In this document: one piece after another, positions 36,328 through 44,269 of the stretch
How the letters are laid out: each line of letters starts with the position of its first letter
How positions within the stretch are numbered: the stretch's first letter is position 1
Source: Janthinobacterium lividum PAMC 25724
Lineage (GTDB): Bacteria; Pseudomonadota; Gammaproteobacteria; Burkholderiales; Burkholderiaceae_D
Assembly (NCBI GenBank): GCA_000242815.2
Contig: AHHB01000028.1
Location: 186,001 to 250,000 of the forward strand
DNA: 64,000 nucleotides
Direction of reading: 5' to 3'
The notes under the pieces: generated by a model
What the model saw: only the letters and a program-made list of their open reading frames with translations
Told to the model about the DNA's origin: nothing
Database searches by the model: none
Program-made: the position numbers and the translations under genes

Positions 36328-38040
36328 ATGCCCTTACGTTTTGGGCTGAAAATCCTCACCGCTGCCATTTGCGCAAGCACCGTTTCTGGTTGCGCCACCG
36401 ATCCCCGTACCGGCCAGCCCTCATTTAAAGAAACCTTTGCCAGCGAAGACCCTTGTTCGAATAATGCACGCAATGTCGGCATTGCCGTCGGTGCAATTGC
36501 GGGGTTGGTGATCGGTAATCAATTCAAACACTCGGATAAAAGTCGCTTGATTGGCGCCGTCTTGGGCGGGGCAGTTGGCGGCTTGATCGGCCATGATATG
36601 GATGCGCGTCGTTGCGCCCTGGCGAAAATTGCCAAGCAATATGACCTGGATATGAAGATATCGACTGTGGGCGCCAATGGCAGCGTACTTGACGATGCCG
36701 CCCTCAATGCGAACGCGAATGGCGCCGATATCCGCAAGAGCGCAGTCGGTTCGGTGGTGGAAGTGCGTGGGCAGGGCGTCAATGGCGGCCATTTTGAATT
36801 GAATTCCGATCAGTTGACGGAACGCGCGCAAAACTATTTCTCCGCGATTGCCGATTCCTATAATGCGCGTACCATGACGGCCGATATCCAGGATCCGAAA
36901 AAGAAGGCGGAATTCCTGGCGCAGATAGCCGCGCGCAAGATTCTGTTGATTGGCCATACGGACGATACGGGCAATTCGCGCCTGAATGCCGATTTATCCG
37001 AGCGCCGCGCGCGGGCTGTTTCGGCGTATATGGAAAAGCGCGGCATTCCGAAGCATTCGCTGTATTTCCAGGGCGCCGGCGAGGCCTATCCTGTGGCCGA
37101 CAATGCCACCGAGGCGGGCCGCGAACTGAATCGTCGCGTGGAAATCGTGGAATTGGCCAACCAGGCCAGTTTCGACACCTATTTGACGGCGCGCAAGCCC
37201 CGTTACGATCTGTACCGTAGTACGCCCATCGCGCCTGCCGCCGTCGTCGACGTGGCCGCACGCGGCACGCCGGCCGTTGCGGCGCGCAAGCCGGCCAAAA
37301 CGAGCAAGGACAATGCCCGCGTCGCGGCCAATGCGCCGCCTGCAGTGGCGACAGCGGGCGCTGCAGCCAGTGCAGACACGGTGGCCAGCGCCCCTGCCGC
37401 TACCGCGCCGCGCGCCAGCAACACCAAGGGCGGCAAGGCGGACAGCGATGCGGGTCAGGCCATCGATTTTGGCGGCGTGCCGTATACCACCTCGGTCAAC
37501 CTGGCCAATGTGGGCCAGGCTATGCCGAAGCGCCCGTCTTTCTCGCTGATCAGCACCGCCTATGCATCGGAACCGCTGGTCATGACCGATTGCCGCCGCG
37601 ACCGTCCGCGTGCCTCGAATGCCGTCAAGGCCTTGGCTGATGGCAAGGTCTATTCGACCAGCGAATTCATGCCTGGCCTGTATGGCAAGACTTGGACGGA
37701 CCAGGTCAATGGACACCAGATCGTCATTAACAAGGTCTCGGTATTGGCCGTCGATGGCGCGCTGGCCAATCCGCCGCAGTTCAAGGTCTATACCAATTAC
37801 AATCCGGCCAAGCGCAACAGCGGGCAGGCGGAGATAAGCGTATCGCCGGAGGTAAATACCTATCTGGGCGAGAACGGTCTGCTGTATCGCATGTTCCTGA
37901 ACGGACGTGCGGGCTTGGAATGCGTCGATATCGTGTTTGGCAAGGACGGCGCCAATGCCGCCAAGGCCGGCACGCTGGTCTATACGCGCGCGGAAAAAAC
38001 CTATGCCGCCGATTTCAAACCAAGAATTTATCAAAAATAA
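36328..38040 (+). CDS. OmpA-like lipoprotein with glycine zipper and novel C-terminal domain
   Basis: Protein of 570 residues from the ATG at 36328. Signal peptide with lipobox VSGC (Cys22). Residues 51-90 form a glycine-zipper segment (GIAVGAIAGLVIGNQF...LIGAVLGGAVGGLIG). Residues about 155-278 are an OmpA-C-like peptidoglycan-binding domain: LLIGHTDDTGNSRLNADLSERRA and GRELNRRVEIVE hold the conserved Asp and Arg. Residues 300-375 are an Ala-rich linker. A C-terminal domain of about 150 residues (417-570) with a Cys pair is not one I recognise. First gene of a three-gene operon; the next gene starts 15 bp later. Likely tethers the complex to the outer membrane and cell wall. Confidence 0.85.
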   Translation: MPLRFGLKILTAAICASTVSGCATDPRTGQPSFKETFASEDPCSNNARNVGIAVGAIAGLVIGNQFKHSDKSRLIGAVLGGAVGGLIGHDMDARRCALAKIAKQYDLDMKISTVGANGSVLDDAALNANANGADIRKSAVGSVVEVRGQGVNGGHFELNSDQLTERAQNYFSAIADSYNARTMTADIQDPKKKAEFLAQIAARKILLIGHTDDTGNSRLNADLSERRARAVSAYMEKRGIPKHSLYFQGAGEAYPVADNATEAGRELNRRVEIVELANQASFDTYLTARKPRYDLYRSTPIAPAAVVDVAARGTPAVAARKPAKTSKDNARVAANAPPAVATAGAAASADTVASAPAATAPRASNTKGGKADSDAGQAIDFGGVPYTTSVNLANVGQAMPKRPSFSLISTAYASEPLVMTDCRRDRPRASNAVKALADGKVYSTSEFMPGLYGKTWTDQVNGHQIVINKVSVLAVDGALANPPQFKVYTNYNPAKRNSGQAEISVSPEVNTYLGENGLLYRMFLNGRAGLECVDIVFGKDGANAAKAGTLVYTRAEKTYAADFKPRIYQK

Positions 38041-38055
38041 TACAGGGAACCTGAA

Positions 38056-39579
38056 ATGAAAGAATTTATTGCAAGCTATCCACTGGCGGCGTGGAGTATT
38101 GTCAGCGTCTTGCTGGCGGCAGTGGCGATTACCGTCCTGTGGGAAAAGGTCAAATGGTGGTGGTTCAATACCTGGGTCAGTTTCCCCGTCGTGGGCCGCA
38201 TTGCCGCCTTGTCGCGCGATGCGAATGAAGACAGCAGTTATCCGGGCTGGTTTTCCGGCGAGCGCACCTTGTGCCAGGAGTACAAGAATTTCGTTCATGT
38301 GCAGGACGAACACGATTTCAATGAGAAAGTTACGTACCTGACCAAGGCTGGCGATAATGGCCGCAAAAACACGCCGGGCTGGATTTGGCTGTTGACGGTA
38401 TCGACGGTGTTTGTCGAGGCACTGGGTTTCTCGTATGTGTTGGCCGGCTATACGATTCCTGGCGCTAGCGAGAATCTCCAGCAAAACGGTGCCTATGGCA
38501 TCGCCTTCCTCATTTCCGTGATCCTGGTGGCATTTACCCACTTTGCCGGACACGAACTGTATAAATCAGGCCGCATCAAGAATGCGCGCCGTGAATGGAT
38601 CGAGGACAAGCGCCGCGAAAAGCTGTTTACGGGCACCATTCCGCTGGCGCGCGACCAGTCGCAGGATGATGGCATGCCGTCGTACACGCAGTTGTGCAAC
38701 CGCGTGGGTGCGCATCCCGGCTATGTCGTCAGTATCGCTACCCTGGTGATCGTGCTGGTGATCGCCGGTTTCGCCACCTATGTGCGCGGCCAGGTGCTGG
38801 AAAAGGAATTGGCGCACCGCGTCAGCACCGTCAGCGCCGAGATCGACCACAACAGCCGCGCCGCCAGCGACAGCCTGGACATGCAGCAAGTGGCGCTGCC
38901 CGATGCGGATGCGGTTTCGAACAACGACGCCGACAAGAAAGTGGCGGCCGATGAAGCCAAGATCGACGGTCGTGGCGGCTGGGCTACTTTTATCATCCTT
39001 GCCGTGGTGTTTGTCTTCCTGCAATTGCTGGGCGTGATCTTTGGCTACCGCTGGGGCTTTGCGGGCGAAAACAGCGCGCAGGCGTTCGCCGCCATGGGTG
39101 GTGGCCGTTATGCCACGTATTCGGCCGTGCGCGAGCACTACCGCCGCATCGCCGATACGGCGCAAGCCAAATTGGCGGTCTTGCAGCAGCGCATCATGGC
39201 CAACAACAGCAATGTGGGCACCTCGGGCCAGCACCTGAGCAAGACCTTCCGCGACTATGTGCAGGAAGCGCGCACGGCCGACCATCGCGACCGCAACCAC
39301 GAGCGCGAGCATGCCCGCGAGGAAGCGGCCCGTGCCGCCGCCAAGCCGGCTCCGGCGCCCGTCCCTGCGCCTGAGCCCGTCAAGGCTGTGGTGCAGGCGG
39401 ACGCGCCGCAACTGGCCGACATCCTGCGCCAGCTCGATGCCCTCGGCGAGGACAAGGAAGCGAAGAAACAGTTGATCGGCGCCTTACCGATGCAGCTGCA
39501 TGCGCAAGTGCTCGCCACCCTGAAACAGCAAAAGGAAGAGCGCAAATCGCGCGATGCTGAGCTGGAGGACCTGTTATGA
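38056..39579 (+). CDS. Multi-pass inner-membrane protein with coiled-coil cytoplasmic tail, unrecognised
   Basis: Protein of 507 residues. Predicted membrane segments are at about 9-29, 109-133, 146-164, 223-243 and 309-330. Segments 4 and 5 are joined by a polar helix-prone loop (245-305) rich in Asp and Ala. After residue 340 come a helical region (ATYSAVREHYRRIADTAQAKLAVLQQRI), a charged stretch, a Pro-Ala hinge (430-443) and a C-terminal helical block that includes PQLADILRQLDALGEDKEAK. No enzymatic motif is visible and I cannot assign a family. Its stop overlaps the start of the vWA-like gene by 4 bp (ATGA), so the two are translationally coupled. Confidence 0.8.
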   Translation: MKEFIASYPLAAWSIVSVLLAAVAITVLWEKVKWWWFNTWVSFPVVGRIAALSRDANEDSSYPGWFSGERTLCQEYKNFVHVQDEHDFNEKVTYLTKAGDNGRKNTPGWIWLLTVSTVFVEALGFSYVLAGYTIPGASENLQQNGAYGIAFLISVILVAFTHFAGHELYKSGRIKNARREWIEDKRREKLFTGTIPLARDQSQDDGMPSYTQLCNRVGAHPGYVVSIATLVIVLVIAGFATYVRGQVLEKELAHRVSTVSAEIDHNSRAASDSLDMQQVALPDADAVSNNDADKKVAADEAKIDGRGGWATFIILAVVFVFLQLLGVIFGYRWGFAGENSAQAFAAMGGGRYATYSAVREHYRRIADTAQAKLAVLQQRIMANNSNVGTSGQHLSKTFRDYVQEARTADHRDRNHEREHAREEAARAAAKPAPAPVPAPEPVKAVVQADAPQLADILRQLDALGEDKEAKKQLIGALPMQLHAQVLATLKQQKEERKSRDAELEDLL

Positions 39580-40409
39580 AATGGTTGTTGCCTGTAGTTC
39601 AGCTGCTGCTGGCCGGTGCCGCCGTGGCCGGTCCCGGCGATGCCTTGCGCAGCTGCTACGACAGCAAGAATCTGCCTGCCGCCGGCAAGCCGACGACGCA
39701 GCTGTTCGTCGCCATCGACCAGACGACGCCGCTCGATACCAGTCTCAAGCAACTGGTGGCGGACAATGTCAAGCCATTCCTGGCCCCCGGCAATGCGTTT
39801 GCCGTGGTGACGTTTTCCGCCTACACGCAGGGCCGTTATACGGAAGTGATCGCTTCGGGCGCGCTCGACATGCTGCTGCAGCCGGGGCAACGCGACGATA
39901 TTTCCAAGCCCATGCTGTCGAAGTTCGATCAATGCACGACGCGCCAGGCGCAGCAGGCCGCGCAACTGATGGGCAAGGCGCTGCGCAGTGCCTTTGATAA
40001 CACCAGCAGCGATATCGCAAAGTCAGACGTGTTGGCCAGCATTAAGGCCATTTCGGCGATGGTGCAGCAATCGCCGACGCAAAACAAGGTCGTGCTGATC
40101 GTCTCGGACATGCTGGAAAATTCATCGGTGGCCAATTTCTATGCCGACCAGGGCAGGGCCGTGCGCAAGATCGATTCCATTAAGGAGATGCGCACGATCG
40201 AGGAAAACCAGATGCTGGCCGATTTCGGCGGCGCCCGCGTGTACGTGATCGGCGCCGGCCTGCTGGCCGCCGACGGGCAAAAGAGCAAGACCTACCGCGA
40301 TCCGAAGACCATGCAGGCGCTGGCCGGTTTCTGGGCCAGCTATATGCAGAAATCCAAGGCACAACTGGTGGAGTTTGGACAGCCGGCGCTGCTGAACCGC
40401 ATCCACTAG
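39576..40409 (+). CDS. Exported von Willebrand A-like protein
   Basis: Protein of 277 residues. The signal peptide is MKWLLPVVQLLLAGAAVAGP. A Rossmann-type vWA pattern follows: strand TQLFVAIDQTTPLD (positions 41-54, where the MIDAS motif DxSxS would be), a later TFSAYTQGR, and VVLIVSDMLENS with the distal Asp near residue 178. The MIDAS reads D-Q-T-T-P, so metal binding may be altered. Cys27 and Cys120 could form a disulfide. It is the third gene of the envelope operon. Periplasmic location is inferred from the signal peptide. Confidence 0.75.
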   Translation: MKWLLPVVQLLLAGAAVAGPGDALRSCYDSKNLPAAGKPTTQLFVAIDQTTPLDTSLKQLVADNVKPFLAPGNAFAVVTFSAYTQGRYTEVIASGALDMLLQPGQRDDISKPMLSKFDQCTTRQAQQAAQLMGKALRSAFDNTSSDIAKSDVLASIKAISAMVQQSPTQNKVVLIVSDMLENSSVANFYADQGRAVRKIDSIKEMRTIEENQMLADFGGARVYVIGAGLLAADGQKSKTYRDPKTMQALAGFWASYMQKSKAQLVEFGQPALLNRIH

Positions 40410-40431
40410 ACCGCTACGCTACGCCACGCTG

Positions 40432-41145
40432 TCAGCCGGCGCCGGTCTTCCCCGGCGCCACGTCTTCAAGTACGATAAATCCTTCCTCATCGAGCCTTGC
40501 CGCGATGGCGGTATAGCTGGCGATACTGGCGTGCCGCGTAGCGAGCGGGTGTGCATGCGTGGCGGTGACGACGATGACTTTCGCGCCAGCCGCCTCGCCG
40601 GCCTCGATGCCGACGCACGCATCTTCGAACACCAGACAGTCGGAGGGCGCCACGCCCAGTTTTTGCGCCGCCAGCAGGTAGCAATCGGGTTGGGGTTTGC
40701 CCGCCTTGACGTCTTGCGCCGTCACCATGATGGCAGGAATCGGCATGCCAGCTGCCTTCAGGCGTGCCGTCGCCAGTGCGCGCGGCGCCGACGTGACGAT
40801 GGCCCATTGCGCCGGCGGCAGCGATTGTAAAAAGCGCAGCGCGCCGGCAATTTCAATAATTCCTTCCACGTCGATGATTTCAGCATCCGTGATGCCTTGC
40901 GACTCTCGTTGCGCGTCGACGCCGGGCAGGCACAGCTTGGCGATGGTGTCGACCGAACGCGCGCCGTGGATGGTGGGCAGGAACGCTGCCACGTCGAGGC
41001 CCTGGCGCTGCGCCCAGGCGCCCCAGATGCGTTCGGCGGCGGCGATGGAGTTGATGACGGTGCCATCCATGTCAAACAGAAAAGCTCTGTAGCGGCCGGC
41101 GGCCGATGGCGGTGGCGCAGACAGCGGCGAGGGCAGTGCGGACAT
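40432..41145 (-). CDS. HAD-superfamily phosphatase (sugar-phosphatase-like)
   Basis: Soluble hydrolase of 237 residues. Motif I FLFDMDGTVINS, motif II WAIVTSAPRAL, motif III Lys in KAGKPQPDCYLLAAQKLGV and motif IV VFEDACVGIEAGEAAG are intact. The small helical cap between motifs I and II places it in the HAD-IA group with YfbT/HxpA-type sugar phosphatases. The first 18 residues are a Pro/Ser-rich extension. Convergent with the envelope operon. Confidence 0.87.
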   Translation of the reverse strand: MSALPSPLSAPPPSAAGRYRAFLFDMDGTVINSIAAAERIWGAWAQRQGLDVAAFLPTIHGARSVDTIAKLCLPGVDAQRESQGITDAEIIDVEGIIEIAGALRFLQSLPPAQWAIVTSAPRALATARLKAAGMPIPAIMVTAQDVKAGKPQPDCYLLAAQKLGVAPSDCLVFEDACVGIEAGEAAGAKVIVVTATHAHPLATRHASIASYTAIAARLDEEGFIVLEDVAPGKTGAG

Positions 41146-41273
41146 GGCTTCCTTTCAGGTGATGGGCTCGCTGCCATTGTAACCGTACGGTAGCAGCGAT
41201 TCTTTCCATTTTGCCAGTCTTGGCATTACACTGATGCTTTCTGCTGTTTCAACCTTGATCGGGAGCCGGGCCG

Positions 41274-42104
41274 ATGCTGCAAGCGCAAGCGCTGGATAAT
41301 CGACTGGTCGCCACCAGTGCCGACGACGTGCTGGTCGACCGTATCGTGCCCGGCGCGCCGTTGGTCATCGCCTTCGGCTTCGTCTCGTGGACCACGCGCC
41401 CCGCCTTCGATTTTTATGGACGCTTGCGCAAGCTCGAACAGGCCAGCGGCCAGCCGCTGAACAAAATCCTCGTGCGCGATTCCGGCAATGCCTGGTATCA
41501 CCGCCGCATCGCCGGCCTGGGCAGCCATGTGGATGAAACGGCGCAAGCCCTGCGCGAGCTGGTGCGCCGCATCGCGCCAAGCCAGGTCGCGACCATCGGG
41601 CAGTCCATGGGCGCCTACGCGGCCGTGATGTTTGGCTTGCTGCTCGAGGCACAGCAGATCGTCGCCTTTGGCCCCTTGTCCTTTCTCGACGTGCAGCAGG
41701 CGCGCTTGTACCATGAGCTGCGCTGGCTGACCGTGATGGAGTCGCTGGCGCACGATGCGCCTGCCTCGGGCTACTACGACCTGGCGGCCCTGTGCCGTGC
41801 CAGGGCGACGCAGCAGACGCATTTGCACCTGCTGTTCGGCACGCGGCCGGACGCGGCCCGACCGAACGCGGCCCGACCGGACGCGGCCAGCGCCGGAGGC
41901 AGTGCCAGCATCAGCGCCAGCGAATCGGTCAACCTCGACGCCATGCACGCGCAGCGCCTGGCAGCCTTCGGCCGCTGCACCCTGTACCCGTTTCCCGATG
42001 CAGGCCACACGGTGGTGCAGCACCTGATCGACACGCAGCGCATCAACGGCTTGCTGGCGGCATGCGTACTCGGCCTCACGCTGGCGCCCGAGTCGATTTC
42101 CTAG
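41274..42104 (+). CDS. Alpha/beta-hydrolase-like protein, unassigned
   Basis: Protein of 276 residues. A nucleophile elbow GQSMGAYAAV at about residue 107 and a C-terminal DAGHTVVQ resemble a Ser-His pair of alpha/beta hydrolases. The strand LVIAFGFVSW fits the fold's first strands. A low-complexity insert (RPDAARPNAARPDAAS) near residues 194-208 comes from a 15-bp tandem repeat. Relatives I recall are annotated only as hydrolases or hypothetical proteins near polysaccharide genes. Confidence 0.6.
   Translation: MLQAQALDNRLVATSADDVLVDRIVPGAPLVIAFGFVSWTTRPAFDFYGRLRKLEQASGQPLNKILVRDSGNAWYHRRIAGLGSHVDETAQALRELVRRIAPSQVATIGQSMGAYAAVMFGLLLEAQQIVAFGPLSFLDVQQARLYHELRWLTVMESLAHDAPASGYYDLAALCRARATQQTHLHLLFGTRPDAARPNAARPDAASAGGSASISASESVNLDAMHAQRLAAFGRCTLYPFPDAGHTVVQHLIDTQRINGLLAACVLGLTLAPESIS
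41850..41889. repeat. 15-bp in-frame tandem repeat
   Basis: Units GACGCGGCCCGACCG (41850-41864), the same with A in place of the first base (41865-41879), and a partial third copy. They add Pro-Asp/Asn-Ala-Ala-Arg units to the hydrolase-like protein. Confidence 0.85.
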
Positions 42105-42220
42105 GTCAGCGCCGTATGGAACAATGGATGGCAGCAGCGTCGCCGCCATGACGCCGCTGGTATCTTGCCGTGCCGGCTTGGTGTGAGATTTGTTGTTTAA
42201 TGTGATGAAGAGAGAGATCA

Positions 42221-42760
42221 ATGCCTGTCAGTTCCTACCTCAATACCCGCCCCGTACTGGGCGAACGCGTCTACCTGCATGATACGGCGCAAGTGATTGG
42301 CGATGTGCAGATCGGCGACGACTGTTCCATCTGGTGCAATAGCGTGCTGCGCGGCGACGTGAACCGCATCGTTATCGGCGAGGGTAGCAATATCCAGGAC
42401 TTTTCCATGGGCCATGTGTCGCACAAGAATGCGGCCAAGCCCGACGGTTCGCCTTTGACCATAGGCAAGTACGTGACCATCGGCCACTCCGTGATCTTGC
42501 ATGGCTGCAACATCGGCGATGAATGCCTGATCGGCATGGGCAGCATTGTCATGGATGACGTGGTGGTGGAAAAACACGTGATGCTGGGCGCGGGCAGCCT
42601 GGTGTCGCCGGGCAAGGTGCTCGAAAGCGGGCATCTGTACGTGGGCCGGCCCGCCGCCAAGGTACGCCCGTTAACGGAAGCGGAGATCGCCTACCTGCGT
42701 TATTCGGCCGAGCATTACGTACGCGTGAAAAATAATTATCTGGCGGGCCCGTCCAGTTGA
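42221..42760 (+). CDS. Gamma-class carbonic anhydrase family protein (YrdA-like)
   Basis: Left-handed beta-helix protein of 179 residues. Metal ligands match the family: His81 in MGHVSHKN-type sequence, and His in KYVTIGHSVILHGC at two positions. The block GDDCSIWCNSVLRGDVNRIVIGEGSNIQDF is diagnostic. Similar proteins (YrdA, PaaY, CaiE) may be carbonic anhydrases or thioesterases, and activity varies in the family. Confidence 0.92.
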   Translation: MPVSSYLNTRPVLGERVYLHDTAQVIGDVQIGDDCSIWCNSVLRGDVNRIVIGEGSNIQDFSMGHVSHKNAAKPDGSPLTIGKYVTIGHSVILHGCNIGDECLIGMGSIVMDDVVVEKHVMLGAGSLVSPGKVLESGHLYVGRPAAKVRPLTEAEIAYLRYSAEHYVRVKNNYLAGPSS

Positions 42761-42840
42761 AGGCGAACACGATGCCGGTGATGGCCCCGGCCGGCTGCTG
42801 ACATCAACCCTTGGGGGCCGAAGATGGTTGCGTGTACTTG

Positions 42841-42946
42841 TCGAAATTGTTGATGTAGTCGTTGAAGTTATCGTTCAGCATGCGCTTGTACTGTCGAAAT
42901 TGTTGATGTAGTCGTTGAAGTTATCGTTCAGCATGCGCTTGTACTG
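42841..42946. repeat. 53-bp perfect tandem duplication at the end of the DUF3144 gene
   Basis: Bases 42841-42893 and 42894-42946 are identical. The unit is not a multiple of three, so the duplication shifts the frame at the end of the gene on the minus strand and creates a new stop at 42875-42877. Looks recent because no mismatches have accumulated. Confidence 0.95.
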
Positions 42947-43174
42947 TTCCGTAAAGAAAGCTACGGCGCCTTCCTTCTCTTCCTGCATCTTGGCCACATC
43001 CTCGCTCTTGCTGGCGACGAGGAAGGCGTTGAAGCGTGCGGCCGCGTACAACAGCGAGGTGGCTACTTCATTGCCGCCGCTATGCATGCATTGTTCATTG
43101 GCCAGGGCGATGACCTGATCGGCGCGTTCCCAGAATTCCGGGCCCGGTGCTGGTTTGGTGGTAGGTGTGGTCAT
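42875..43174 (-). CDS. DUF3144 family protein with rewritten C terminus
   Basis: Small soluble protein of 99 residues. The core EFWERADQVIALANEQC, then SLLYAAARFNAFLVAS, and FTEQYKRMLNDNFNDYINNFD match DUF3144 as I recall it. After the final FD the 53-bp duplication changes the reading frame, giving STSAC and a stop. Without the duplication the frame would continue KYTQPSSAPKG and stop at 42804. The core domain is untouched, so the protein may still work. Function of the family is unknown. Confidence 0.8.
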   Translation of the reverse strand: MTTPTTKPAPGPEFWERADQVIALANEQCMHSGGNEVATSLLYAAARFNAFLVASKSEDVAKMQEEKEGAVAFFTEQYKRMLNDNFNDYINNFDSTSAC

Positions 43175-43245
43175 AAAAATTCCTCATGAAAGTACGCGCC
43201 AGTCTACACAGCGCTCTACGGGCTGTCCAGCCGCGTGGCTGCCGG

Positions 43246-43752
43246 TCAGGGCGCTCGCAGGATCTGTGCCAGCAAAACGGCTAGCGGCTGGCAGATATCG
43301 AGCACGATGCCGGTCTCGTCCGCTTGCAGTGGTTGCAGGGTGGCCAGCTGGCTATCGAGCAGGCTGGGCGGCATGAAATGGCCGGCTCGCTGCATGCGGC
43401 GCGACAGCACGTCGCGCGGGCCGTCCAGGTGGACAAAGCGCAGGGCCGGGTCGCCTACGCGCAGCACGTCGCGGTAGCTGCGTTTCAGGGCCGAGCACGA
43501 TAGCACCAGGCCGCTGCCTTGCGCGCGGGCCGCGGCGATTTGCTCGCGCAGCGCGGCCAGCCAGCCGGCACGGTCGGCATCGTCGAGTGGCATGCCAGCA
43601 GCCATCTTGGCCACGTTTTCCGGCGCATGCAGGTCGTCGCCTTCCACGTAGGGTACGCCCAGCGCGCCGGCCAGCAGGCTGCCGACGGCGCTCTTGCCGC
43701 AGCCGGACACGCCCATCACGACCCAGCGCGCGAGGGGCACGCCTACGTTCAC
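43246..43752 (-). CDS. gntK: Gluconokinase
   Basis: Kinase of 168 residues producing 6-phosphogluconate. P-loop GVSGCGKSAVG at about 14-24; the substrate block EGDDLHAPENVAKMAAGMPLDD and VLSCSALKRSYRDVLR are typical of GntK; the C terminus has VLDICQPLAVLLAQI. It begins with GTG at 43752, overlapping the yfiB stop by 3 bp, so translation is likely coupled to a cyclic-di-GMP operon. No gluconate permease is nearby. Confidence 0.93.
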   Translation of the reverse strand: MNVGVPLARWVVMGVSGCGKSAVGSLLAGALGVPYVEGDDLHAPENVAKMAAGMPLDDADRAGWLAALREQIAAARAQGSGLVLSCSALKRSYRDVLRVGDPALRFVHLDGPRDVLSRRMQRAGHFMPPSLLDSQLATLQPLQADETGIVLDICQPLAVLLAQILRAP

Positions 43753-44252
43753 GGGGCCGAAATGATGACGGTGACGCGGCGGTTTTCGGCCTTGCCCGCC
43801 TTGCTGGCGTTCGAGGCTACCGGTTTGCTCATGCCCAGGCCCTTGACGATGATGTTGTCGCGTGCGATACCCGAAGCGCTCATGTCGTCGGCCACCACGT
43901 TGGCGCGCGCCAGCGATAGCTTGTTGTTATACGCTTCCGGGCCTTCGTTATCCGTATGGCCTTCCACGCGCATGTGTGTGATGCCCACTTTCAGCAAGGC
44001 GGCGCTGATTTTCTGGATGGCGCTGCGGCTCTGTGGCGTCAGTTTGGCGGCATCGAATTCGAACAGCAGCTTGTCGGTAAAGCTCAGTTCCCAGCCTTCG
44101 TCGGTCTGCTTAAAGCCTTGTTCTTGCAAGGTGGCGACTTGCTCGGCGTTGAAGATGGGCTTGCTAGCTGGCGTGCTCTGGCAGGCGGCCAGCAGGCCCA
44201 GCATGAACAGCCCGAGCAAGCCGAGGCCTAATTTTTTGTAAATGAATTGCAT
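43749..44252 (-). CDS. yfiB: OmpA-family lipoprotein YfiB
   Basis: Outer-membrane lipoprotein of 167 residues. Lipobox LLAAC (Cys24). The OmpA-C domain covers residues about 55-165, with LLFEFDAAKLTPQSRSAIQKI, VEGHTDNEGPEAYNNKLSLARA and AENRRVTVII. In the YfiBNR system YfiB sequesters YfiR at the outer membrane in response to cell-wall stress and so activates YfiN. Third gene of the operon yfiR-yfiN-yfiB. Confidence 0.9.
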   Translation of the reverse strand: MQFIYKKLGLGLLGLFMLGLLAACQSTPASKPIFNAEQVATLQEQGFKQTDEGWELSFTDKLLFEFDAAKLTPQSRSAIQKISAALLKVGITHMRVEGHTDNEGPEAYNNKLSLARANVVADDMSASGIARDNIIVKGLGMSKPVASNASKAGKAENRRVTVIISAP

Positions 44253-44269
44253 GGTATTGCTCCTTGTGG

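Noticed and set aside
36994..38553. 519-codon minus-strand frame opposite the envelope operon
   Set aside because: No motif and it spans the junction of two well-supported genes on the other strand.
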